Below, one piece after another: positions 39,102-46,998 of a stretch of 60,031 nt of DNA. Source of the DNA: an uncultured Pelagibacteraceae bacterium (GTDB lineage Bacteria > Pseudomonadota > Alphaproteobacteria > Pelagibacterales > Pelagibacteraceae); NCBI GenBank assembly GCA_902616675.1, contig CACMTV010000005.1, positions 1-60,031 on the forward strand. The letters are read 5' to 3'. A program made the translations under genes and the position numbers. The notes beneath the pieces were generated by a model. That model searched no databases. It was not told where the DNA came from and was given only the letters and a program-made list of their open reading frames with translations. The first letter of the stretch is position 1. Every line of letters begins with the position of its first letter.

Positions 39102-39815
39102 TTAATTTTTTCTCCTAAAAATTGTAACGAAAGTTCTTAAAACATACATTATACCATGAAAAAAAAACTTTACTAAATTTGGTGCTGATTTGCTATCACT
39201 ATCATCCTCATCTTTTTTTTGGATATAGGGTATTTCAGTAATTTTGAAACCTTTTCTGTGTGTATTGTAAAGAAATTCTAAAAAAAACTCTCCATGTCCA
39301 TAGCATAAAAAAGTTACTTCATCTAAAATATCTCTTTTCATTAAAAAAATTGAACTTGTTAAGTCTTTAATTGGTATTCTAAATAAAAACCTACAAAAAG
39401 TGTTAAAAATTTTGCTACCTAATGATCTTAGCAAAATCCTTTCATCCCCTCCTCCTTCAATATATCTAGATAAAATTACTACATCTGAATCATTTTTTAA
39501 CTCATTTATCATTTGAGTAAATTTCTCTGATACTTCACCCATATTAGTATCAATCCACCCTATATAATCTCCAGTGGTTTCAATTAAACCCCTAGAAAAA
39601 GCTGAAGCCAAACCTTTACTTTTTTTTCTAAATATCAATTTAAATCTATTATTGATGTTTAGTTTTTTTAAAATTTCTATAGTTCCATCATTTGATGAAT
39701 CATCAACTATAACCAATTCTAAATTTGGTATATTTTTTTCCAACTGATTTATAGTATTTTCTATGTATTTCGCCTCATTGTAAGAACATAGAATAATTGA
39801 AACTTTGTTTTGCAT
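39102..39815 (-). CDS. Family 2 glycosyltransferase, dolichol-phosphate-mannose-synthase-like
   Basis: A GT-A fold transferase of 237 residues: VSIILCSYNEAKYIENTI opens it, VIVDDSSNDGT (36-46) binds the nucleotide sugar, and GLASAFSRGLIETTGDYIGW is typical of the DPM1/GtrB group. The usual DxD metal motif reads IDTN at 88-91, so the second acid is replaced. No C-terminal membrane helices of the GtrB type are obvious. Such enzymes often charge a polyprenyl phosphate, which would suit the GT-C-like protein at 41968; this pairing is inference. Confidence 0.82.
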   Translation of the reverse strand: MQNKVSIILCSYNEAKYIENTINQLEKNIPNLELVIVDDSSNDGTIEILKKLNINNRFKLIFRKKSKGLASAFSRGLIETTGDYIGWIDTNMGEVSEKFTQMINELKNDSDVVILSRYIEGGGDERILLRSLGSKIFNTFCRFLFRIPIKDLTSSIFLMKRDILDEVTFLCYGHGEFFLEFLYNTHRKGFKITEIPYIQKKDEDDSDSKSAPNLVKFFFHGIMYVLRTFVTIFRRKN

Positions 39816-39816
39816 T

Positions 39817-40896
39817 TTATTTCTTTATGAATATTTTTTTTATATCTCTGTTAAATTTTTTTTTTTCTTCTAATATCAAATTTTTATACTTCAAAAAATT
39901 TTTGAATTCTTTTTCATAATCATTAAATATTTTATCAATAATATTTTTAATTTTTTTTAAATTATATTTCCTTTCCTCAAATTTATACTGTTTTTTAATG
40001 GGTATATCATACTTATTTCCTGCGCTTCCTCTTTTGTTAGTTAATATGCAGTTATTAAACAATACCGCTTCCCGAGGCATTCTATCTTTTCCCGGGTGAT
40101 AACCAAAATCCAAATAAATTTTCGTCTTTTGAAAAATATTAATAATTTTTGCACTATTCAAATTTTTAAGCTCAATCATCTTATAATTTGTGTAATTTGA
40201 AATTTTTTTTACAAAATCATTGCTTTTATTTGAATAACAAATGATATTTGATTTATTAATTTTTTTTTTTCTAAAATTTTGTAGAATTTCCTCTCTCTGA
40301 TAATCTGATAAATAAGCAACGTTTATAAATTTTTTTTTTAAAAAGGTATATGCGTAATAAGATTGGCATAAATGAAGATTAATACCTTTAAATTCACTGA
40401 GTTTATTTAAATCAATAAAACTATATTTAAATTTTAAGTAATCCTGTAAAGTTAATAAACCAAAAAAATAATTAGTAAATTTGTTAAAATTATTTATAAT
40501 ATTAAAAGGAATTTTAATAATTGATCTTAAATATTTGTTGTAATCGACACGAAATTTGTATCCATAATAATTATCAATACTTAACCACCACAGAATTTTT
40601 TTTAAATTTTTATATTTTAAGGCATATTTCATAAAGCTATAATATTCTGGTATAATTAGTATATTTTCTTTTTTATCCTCAATATTTGTTTTGTATTTAA
40701 GATTATATTTTTTAAAATTTTTGTGTATTGGATGCTTGTGTTCAGGAAGATAAAACATAAAAGTATCTACCTTGAAATTTTTTTTAATTGATAAACCAAT
40801 TTGATGTAAAAGTTCGGGACCTCCAGTAAAAAGGTTTGATGGGGCCATTATGTAAACTTTTGTATTTTTTCTTAAATAAATCTTATTCATTTCCAC
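39817..40896 (-). CDS. Glycosyltransferase-like protein, family not recognised (359 aa)
   Basis: I cannot name a family. The N-terminus has VYIMAPSNLFTGGPELLHQI, a glycine-rich loop like that of GT-B enzymes that bind an acceptor. The C-terminal third has KIYLDFGYHPGKDRMPREAV followed by NNCILTNKRGSAGN, which looks like a GT-B donor site in which the usual ExxxxxxxE is reduced. No membrane span or signal peptide is evident. It overlaps the start region of the next gene's end by 10 bases and lies between two GT2 genes, so a glycan role is likely. Composition is extremely Lys/Asn/Ile-rich. Confidence 0.6.
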   Translation of the reverse strand: MEMNKIYLRKNTKVYIMAPSNLFTGGPELLHQIGLSIKKNFKVDTFMFYLPEHKHPIHKNFKKYNLKYKTNIEDKKENILIIPEYYSFMKYALKYKNLKKILWWLSIDNYYGYKFRVDYNKYLRSIIKIPFNIINNFNKFTNYFFGLLTLQDYLKFKYSFIDLNKLSEFKGINLHLCQSYYAYTFLKKKFINVAYLSDYQREEILQNFRKKKINKSNIICYSNKSNDFVKKISNYTNYKMIELKNLNSAKIINIFQKTKIYLDFGYHPGKDRMPREAVLFNNCILTNKRGSAGNKYDIPIKKQYKFEERKYNLKKIKNIIDKIFNDYEKEFKNFLKYKNLILEEKKKFNRDIKKIFIKK

Positions 40897-41642
40897 CCAT
40901 ATTTTTTTAAAGAATTTATACTTATAAAAAATAGAGATTTTAAATTTGTAAAAAAATTAAGCTGATTATGTATTTTATTTATTTGCCATAAACTAACCAA
41001 ATTTTTTAACTTGTTTGCGGATCTATTATTTTTATTTATTCTATAATAAACAAATGTATCTTTTGAATTGAAAGCTGTTTCACCTTTCTTTAATAAATCA
41101 CATTTGAAAAGATAGTCTTCTTGATCTACATCTTTAAATCTAACATTTCCTAGAGAATTTCTTGAAATAATTATAGAGGAAGTGCTCATTGATGATTTTA
41201 AAATAAAATTTTTGTAATCTAAAAAAAGAGGCATTTTTACAGTTTTAACTTTTCCTTCATTATCATTTAAAAAAAAATTGTAATCCGTAAAAGTAAAATT
41301 ATAATCATTTTTTAACATTTCATTAATTTGTTTTTTTAATTTATCTTTTGGCCAAAAGTCATCAGAGTCCATAAATGCTACAAATTCTGAAGATGATTTA
41401 TCAATAGCATAATTTCTACAAAAAGCAGGTCCTTTGTTTTCTTTCAAAAGAAAAAAATTAATATTGTCAATATTTTCATATTTTTTGAAAATTTTAGCAG
41501 AATCATCATGAGAGTTATCATCAACTAGATAAATTTTCCAATTTTTGTAAGTTTGAGATAAAATGGAGTCTAAACATTGATTAAGATATTTAGCTTTATT
41601 ATAGTTTGGAATTATAATATCAATATCTGGTTGTTTGACCAT
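40887..41642 (-). CDS. Family 2 glycosyltransferase
   Basis: A 251-residue GT-A enzyme: IDIIIPNYNKAKYLNQCLDS at the start, LVDDNSHDDS (39-48) for the nucleotide, NKGPAFCRNYAID and the metal-binding MDSDDFW (91-97). The C-terminal part defines the acceptor and cannot be read from sequence alone. It is the first gene of the leftward four-gene operon and is divergent from 41678 across 35 AT-rich bases. Confidence 0.85.
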   Translation of the reverse strand: MVKQPDIDIIIPNYNKAKYLNQCLDSILSQTYKNWKIYLVDDNSHDDSAKIFKKYENIDNINFFLLKENKGPAFCRNYAIDKSSSEFVAFMDSDDFWPKDKLKKQINEMLKNDYNFTFTDYNFFLNDNEGKVKTVKMPLFLDYKNFILKSSMSTSSIIISRNSLGNVRFKDVDQEDYLFKCDLLKKGETAFNSKDTFVYYRINKNNRSANKLKNLVSLWQINKIHNQLNFFTNLKSLFFISINSLKKYGWK

Positions 41643-41677
41643 AAACAGTTAAAAGTTTATAAAAAGATAATGTATTT

Positions 41678-41959
41678 ATGATAAAGTTAGAAAGCAATTT
41701 AAAAATCTTTTTTATCAAATTAGTCGCTATTACTTTCGCAATCATAGTTATAATAAATGTATTTTATAATGTATTTCTTGCAGACAAGTTAGAGATTTTA
41801 AATAAATTGTCTGCTTTGGATAATAATACTGCTGATATGGTAAAAGATAAAATAAGATCTGAAATCAAAAGTGGGTTAGAGAAAGACCGAATTTTATCGA
41901 ATGAAGATGCCATCTTGATTAAAAAGTTCATTAAAAAAATTACTTCAGAATTAAAATAA
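41678..41959 (+). CDS. Small membrane-anchored protein of unknown function (93 aa)
   Basis: I do not recognise it. One hydrophobic segment (about 10-33) is followed by a charged, helix-prone stretch (DKLEILNKLSALDNN, then NTADMVKDKIRSEIKSGLEK). The likely topology is one N-terminal anchor with a 60-residue soluble helical domain. It starts a rightward run with the GT-C-like protein 8 bases downstream, glf and galE, suggesting an accessory role in glycan assembly. It could also be unrelated. Confidence 0.65.
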   Translation: MIKLESNLKIFFIKLVAITFAIIVIINVFYNVFLADKLEILNKLSALDNNTADMVKDKIRSEIKSGLEKDRILSNEDAILIKKFIKKITSELK

Positions 41960-41967
41960 GATTAAAA

Positions 41968-43530
41968 TTGAAAAATTTTTTTACACTATTGTTAGAGAAT
42001 GATAAAAAAATTAAATTTATTTTAATCATTTATACAATTTATTGTGCATATATAATTGGTACATCATGGGATGAAAGTTATTATCACGAAATAGGAAAAA
42101 TTAATTTAAACTATCTTTTATCTTTTGGGATTATAGATGAACCTTTCCATTATAAATGGCGTTTTTCTACCTTATATTGGTCTATATCAAGTTTAATAAG
42201 TCAAATTCTTCCAAAAAAATTTAATTTAGAAATTTATCACATAATAAATGCCTTTATAGGTTTGATGACTTTAGTTGGATTATATAAAATTAATAAAATC
42301 TTATTTAATAAATTTATTGCAAAAGTTTCGTCTTATTTACTTTTTTTTGTACCATTTTTTTTTGGACATCTTGCAGTTAATAACAAAGATATAATTTTGG
42401 CTTTTGCTCATGTATGGATTATTTATTATGTGTACAAGTATACTTTCACTAATTATGAGTTGAAAAAAAAAATACTTTTAATTTTTAAGATTTCTTTATT
42501 ATCAGCGTTAGGAACTGGAATTCAATTATTATTTCTTGGCTCTTTAATTCCTATAATAATTATTTTTTTAACAATTATATTCATTAAAAGAGAGAAAACT
42601 ATAAAAATTATTTTTTTAGATACAATAATTTTTTTCTTGTTATTTTATTCAATTTTAATTTTGTTTTGGGTTGATACCCATAATAATATTATAACTTTAC
42701 CTTACGATTTTATAGTCAAATCTTTTTCTATTAATCCAGGATGGCCATTTAATTTATTAAATGGGGTCTATCTTAAGACAAATAATATACCTTTTAATTA
42801 TTTGTTAATAAATTATTTTTACAAACTACCTGAGTTTTTTATATTTTTATATATAATTGCTATTCCAGTTTTGCTTTTAAATAGAGAAATTTTAAGTAAA
42901 AAATTTAAATATTTTAAAATTAAAATAATTTTGGCAATATTACTTCTAATTTTTCCAAGTCTTGTTTTGATTATTATACCTTATCCTGTTTATGATGGTT
43001 TGAGACTTTTTTTATGGAGCTCACCATATTTAACAGTCATACCCGCGGTTGTAATTTATTTAATTTATATTAATAAGAATTTTTTTTATAGTTTAGCAAA
43101 AGTATTAGTATCAATTTTGTTTCTTTTTCATATTTTTAATTTTTTAACAATTACACCATATCATTATACTTTCTTAAATTATTTCTCGGGAAAAAAAGAT
43201 TTAAGATATCAAAAATTTGAAAATGATTACTGGTCTACTAGTTTAAAAGAACTTATCTATAGCTCAAATTTAGTTGGTGATAATATTAAATTTTCCTCAT
43301 GTGGTGTGAGCCCCGGAATTACAAAAATTTATATGAAACAGAGATATAAAAGATCGGAATTTACAAGCATAGCGGATGCTTCTTATATTATAATGACTAA
43401 TAGAACATTATTTTCAAAAAAAAAGAATAAAATTTCAAATTGTTTTGATGAATATAATTTTGAGAATGTGCATCAAATAACAAGAAATGGTATAATTTTA
43501 TCAGCAATAAAAAAAAATAAAAATGACTAA
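41968..43530 (+). CDS. Polytopic membrane protein, probable GT-C-type glycosyltransferase
   Basis: The 520-residue product has about ten or more hydrophobic segments. After the first comes GTSWDESYYHEIGK (51-64), which resembles the acidic first-loop motif of PMT/ArnT-type transferases that take sugar from a polyprenyl phosphate. A soluble C-terminal part (from about 410, with NYFSGKKDLRYQKFENDYWS) follows. The start is TTG at 41968, as no ATG lies near the needed N-terminus. It ends 8 bases inside glf. The region is extremely AT-rich (one 60-base line at 42601 has 5 G/C). Donor and acceptor are unknown. Confidence 0.72.
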   Translation: MKNFFTLLLENDKKIKFILIIYTIYCAYIIGTSWDESYYHEIGKINLNYLLSFGIIDEPFHYKWRFSTLYWSISSLISQILPKKFNLEIYHIINAFIGLMTLVGLYKINKILFNKFIAKVSSYLLFFVPFFFGHLAVNNKDIILAFAHVWIIYYVYKYTFTNYELKKKILLIFKISLLSALGTGIQLLFLGSLIPIIIIFLTIIFIKREKTIKIIFLDTIIFFLLFYSILILFWVDTHNNIITLPYDFIVKSFSINPGWPFNLLNGVYLKTNNIPFNYLLINYFYKLPEFFIFLYIIAIPVLLLNREILSKKFKYFKIKIILAILLLIFPSLVLIIIPYPVYDGLRLFLWSSPYLTVIPAVVIYLIYINKNFFYSLAKVLVSILFLFHIFNFLTITPYHYTFLNYFSGKKDLRYQKFENDYWSTSLKELIYSSNLVGDNIKFSSCGVSPGITKIYMKQRYKRSEFTSIADASYIIMTNRTLFSKKKNKISNCFDEYNFENVHQITRNGIILSAIKKNKND

Positions 43531-44665
43531 AATGAATAAACCGGATGTTTTAATAGTTGGGTCAGGTTTCTATGGCGCTGTCTTGGCAGAACGTATAGCA
43601 AATGTTTTAGGAAAAAAAGTTTTAATCATTGAAAAAAGAAATCATATTGGTGGAAATTGTTACAGTGAAGTTGATAAAAAAACTAAGATAGAATATCATA
43701 AGTATGGCACTCATATTTTCCATACTTCTAATCAGAAAGTTTGGGACTATATAAATCGATTTACCGAATTTAATAATTATAGGCATCAGGTTTTGACAAA
43801 TTATAAAAATAAAATTTACCAAATGCCTATAAATCTTGAAACAATTAATTCTTTTTTTAAAAAGAATTTTCAACCTCAAGAAGCCGAAAAGTATATTAAT
43901 GATAAAACAAAAAAATTTAAAAAATATAAATTTAAAAATTTTGAAGATAAGGCTATTTCACAAATAGGAAAAGAATTATATAATGCCTTCATCAAAGGTT
44001 ATACTCAAAAACAATGGGGTAAAAGTCCTAAATATTTACCTGAAAGCATATTTAATAGACTACCAATAAGATATAGTTATAACGAGGATTATTATCAACA
44101 AACCCAATATCAAGGTATTCCTAAAAATGGATATAAAAATATTTTTATAAATCTATTAAAAAATCAAAAAATTAAAGTATTATTTAAACAAAAATATAAT
44201 TTAAACTACAAAATCAAACCTAAATATTTAACAATTTATACTGGGCCACTTGACTCATTGATGAGATACAAATTTGGAAAGCTTGAATGGAGATCTCTTT
44301 TGTTTAAAAAAGAAATTAAAAATGTTAAAGACTTTCAAGGTACATCGGTTATTAATTATCCTGATATTAAAAACAAATTTACTAGAATTCATGAGCCTAA
44401 ACACTTACACCCAGAAAGAAAACCTTTTGAGTCTAAACAAACATTAATTATTAAAGAATATTCAATTAAAAATGACAATGAACCTTATTACCCAATCAAC
44501 GATGAAAAAAACAGAATTAAACACAGAAAATACAAATCTGAAGTAAGTAAAATTAAAAAATTTGAATTCGGTGGAAGACTAGCTGATTATGCTTACTATG
44601 ATATGGACATGACTATTTCAGCAGCTTTAAAAAAATTTGAGCAGATAAAGAAAAAAATTAAATGA
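43523..44665 (+). CDS. glf: UDP-galactopyranose mutase
   Basis: Glf converts UDP-galactopyranose to UDP-galactofuranose using reduced FAD. The 380-residue protein has the FAD-binding VLIVGSGFYGAVLAERIA (9-26), EKRNHIGGNCYSE, YGTHIFHTSN and QKQWGKSPKYLP. The C-terminal FTRIHEPKHLHPERKPF and NEPYYPIND match the flavin/substrate loop of the family. It starts 8 bases inside the previous gene and overlaps galE by four bases, so galE supplies its substrate from the same transcript. This implies a galactofuranose-containing surface glycan. Confidence 0.95.
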   Translation: MTKMNKPDVLIVGSGFYGAVLAERIANVLGKKVLIIEKRNHIGGNCYSEVDKKTKIEYHKYGTHIFHTSNQKVWDYINRFTEFNNYRHQVLTNYKNKIYQMPINLETINSFFKKNFQPQEAEKYINDKTKKFKKYKFKNFEDKAISQIGKELYNAFIKGYTQKQWGKSPKYLPESIFNRLPIRYSYNEDYYQQTQYQGIPKNGYKNIFINLLKNQKIKVLFKQKYNLNYKIKPKYLTIYTGPLDSLMRYKFGKLEWRSLLFKKEIKNVKDFQGTSVINYPDIKNKFTRIHEPKHLHPERKPFESKQTLIIKEYSIKNDNEPYYPINDEKNRIKHRKYKSEVSKIKKFEFGGRLADYAYYDMDMTISAALKKFEQIKKKIK

Positions 44666-45636
44666 GAATACTTATCACTGGTGGAGCAGGGTATATAGGA
44701 AGTCATGTCTGTAATTTACTTTTAGATAAAGGTTTTAAAGTAACTGTAATTGATAACTTAGTTACTGGAAATAAAGAATTGGTTCCTAAAAAGGCAAAGT
44801 TAATTATTGCTGATATAGCAGATGAAAAAAAAATTGAATATGTAATAACTAATGAAAAATTTGATTTAGTAATGCACTTTGCTGGCCTAATAAGGGTTGA
44901 TGAGTCTGTTAAAGAGCCTGAGAAATACAATGAATTTAATTTTGAAAAAGCAAAAAAATTTTTAAATATTTGTTTTAAGAATAAGTTATTTAAGATTATT
45001 TTTTCATCCACAGCATCTGTTTACGGGAATTCAAAAAAACAGAAAGTATTAGAAACTGACCCTCTCGATCCTTTAAATCCTTATGCGATTTCTAAACTTA
45101 AACTAGAAAATTTTATAATTTCAAAATCTAAAGAACTTAAAATTAGTTATATTATTTTAAGATATTTTAACGTTGCAGGTGCTGACGAAAGGTTGCGGAG
45201 TGGTTTAATTTCAAAGTTCTCTTCACATTTAATAAAAAGAGCTTGTGAGGTTGCGGTTGGAAAAAGAGAAAAACTAATTATTAATGGAAATGATTATAAT
45301 ACTTTAGATGGAACACCTGTAAGAGACTATATTCATATTACTGATTTAGCTGATATCCATTATATTTCAGCTAAGCATTTAATGGAAAACGGAAAATCTG
45401 AAATTTTCAATTGTGGTTATGGAAAAGGTTATTCCGTAAAAGAAGTCTTAGAAAGTTTCAGCAAAGTTCTAGGTAAAAAAATTAATTTTGAAATAGGTCC
45501 TAGAAGAGACGGAGATAGTGAAATGGTAGTTGCTAATTCAGATAAATTTAATAAATTTTTTAATTGGAAACCAAAATTTAACGATATTAAATTCATTCTT
45601 AAGACAGCTATTGATTGGGAAAAAAAAATTAAATGA
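44662..45636 (+). CDS. galE: UDP-glucose 4-epimerase
   Basis: GalE interconverts UDP-glucose and UDP-galactose. The 324-residue short-chain dehydrogenase has GGAGYIGSHV (7-16) for NAD, MHFAGLIRVDESV, the catalytic STASVYG and YAISK (Tyr/Lys pair). It then has RYFNVAGADE and GTPVRDYIHITDLAD. Substrate from GalU (4473-5285) flows through GalE to Glf. It ends convergently with trkA, overlapping 8 bases, which marks the right border of the island. Confidence 0.96.
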   Translation: MRILITGGAGYIGSHVCNLLLDKGFKVTVIDNLVTGNKELVPKKAKLIIADIADEKKIEYVITNEKFDLVMHFAGLIRVDESVKEPEKYNEFNFEKAKKFLNICFKNKLFKIIFSSTASVYGNSKKQKVLETDPLDPLNPYAISKLKLENFIISKSKELKISYIILRYFNVAGADERLRSGLISKFSSHLIKRACEVAVGKREKLIINGNDYNTLDGTPVRDYIHITDLADIHYISAKHLMENGKSEIFNCGYGKGYSVKEVLESFSKVLGKKINFEIGPRRDGDSEMVVANSDKFNKFFNWKPKFNDIKFILKTAIDWEKKIK

Positions 45637-46996
45637 TACTAAAAATATTTTCGATTTCTTTAAGTTGATCTCTGCTGGCTAATAATACAACCAAATCGTC
45701 TTTTTCAAATACAAAATCTCCTCTTGGTATTATAACCTGTTTGCCCCTGACTACAGCTCCAATTCTGACATTTTCTGGTAGGTCACAATCTTTAATTTTT
45801 TTATTTAATAAATCAGACTTTTCTAAAACTTTGGCTTCTATAAACTCAAATTCTCCATCTAGTAAAGAATATACTGTTGCAATAGTTCCTCTATGAACAT
45901 GTTCCATTATTCTTGATACAGTTGTCATTCTTGGATCTACTAAGTCGTCAATGTTTAGAGAGCTTTGTAATAAACTGTAGTTTGACTTATTCACAATAGC
46001 TATGGTTCTTTTTGTTTTACCTGTTTTTTCTGCAAGCACACATGCCATGATATTATTTTCATCATCATTTGTCAGAGCAAGCACAGTCTCGGACTCTTCT
46101 AGGTTAGCTTCTTTTAGAATTTCCTCATCTAAAGCATCTCCGTTAATCACTATGGACGAAGTGAGTTCAGTTGCAATTTCCTCTGCTCTGCTTTTGTCTT
46201 TTTCAATAATTTTTATTCTAGCGCCCTCAAAATTTTCTTCGACCATCTTAGCTAAATGAAAGCCAATATTTCCACCTCCAATAATAAGAATTTTTTTTGA
46301 GGTTTTCTCGTCATGTCCAAACGCTTTAAGGATCTCGTTGAGTTGATCGCTGCTAACTACTACATATACGTTATCACCCTCCTTAAGCTTGTCTTCTTTT
46401 TTTAAAAATTGGAATTTTTCTTCTCTTACTAAACCAACAATGTTTGCTTTAAAATTTGGAAATTTTTCAGTCAACTTACTCAAAGATGTATTTATAATGG
46501 GACAAGATTTTTCAATTGCAATTTCTAACATTTTTACTTTATTGCCCGCGAATGGAACATTGTCCAAAGCACCTGGAGCCTCTAATCTTCTAAATAAGGA
46601 TTTTGCAACTTCTTTTTCAGGAGAGATTATTACATCAATCGGGATATTAGATTTATTATAAAGTTTACTCCATTTTCCCTCTAAAAAGTCTTTTGTTCTA
46701 ATTCTCGCAATTTTTTTTTGAATATTAAACAAAGAGCTAGCTAATTGGCAAACTACCATATTAGTTTCATCATTTCGAGTAACTGCGATAATCATATCAG
46801 TATTTTCCGCACCAGCGTTTTCTAAAACTGAGGGTAGTGAGGCTCGACCTACTATCCCTTTTGCATCTTGAGTATCGTTAATTTTCTTTATATCTTCAGA
46901 TGATTGATCTATTACTGTAACAGAGTGACCTTGAGAAGATAATTGTTTACTAATTGAAAAGCCTACTTTACCGGCACCACATATAATTATATTCAT
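45629..46996 (-). CDS. trkA: Trk potassium uptake regulator TrkA
   Basis: TrkA is the cytosolic NAD(H)-binding subunit controlling a TrkH/TrkG potassium channel, which is not in this window. The 455-residue protein has two RCK_N domains (IICGAGKVGFSISKQL at 3-18 and ILIIGGGNIGFHLAKM near 228-243), each followed by a C-subdomain; the last ends IPRGDFVFEKDDLVVLLAS. It lies 2 bases after ntrX, an arrangement known from many alphaproteobacteria. Confidence 0.95.
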   Translation of the reverse strand: MNIIICGAGKVGFSISKQLSSQGHSVTVIDQSSEDIKKINDTQDAKGIVGRASLPSVLENAGAENTDMIIAVTRNDETNMVVCQLASSLFNIQKKIARIRTKDFLEGKWSKLYNKSNIPIDVIISPEKEVAKSLFRRLEAPGALDNVPFAGNKVKMLEIAIEKSCPIINTSLSKLTEKFPNFKANIVGLVREEKFQFLKKEDKLKEGDNVYVVVSSDQLNEILKAFGHDEKTSKKILIIGGGNIGFHLAKMVEENFEGARIKIIEKDKSRAEEIATELTSSIVINGDALDEEILKEANLEESETVLALTNDDENNIMACVLAEKTGKTKRTIAIVNKSNYSLLQSSLNIDDLVDPRMTTVSRIMEHVHRGTIATVYSLLDGEFEFIEAKVLEKSDLLNKKIKDCDLPENVRIGAVVRGKQVIIPRGDFVFEKDDLVVLLASRDQLKEIENIFSII

Positions 46997-46998
46997 TT

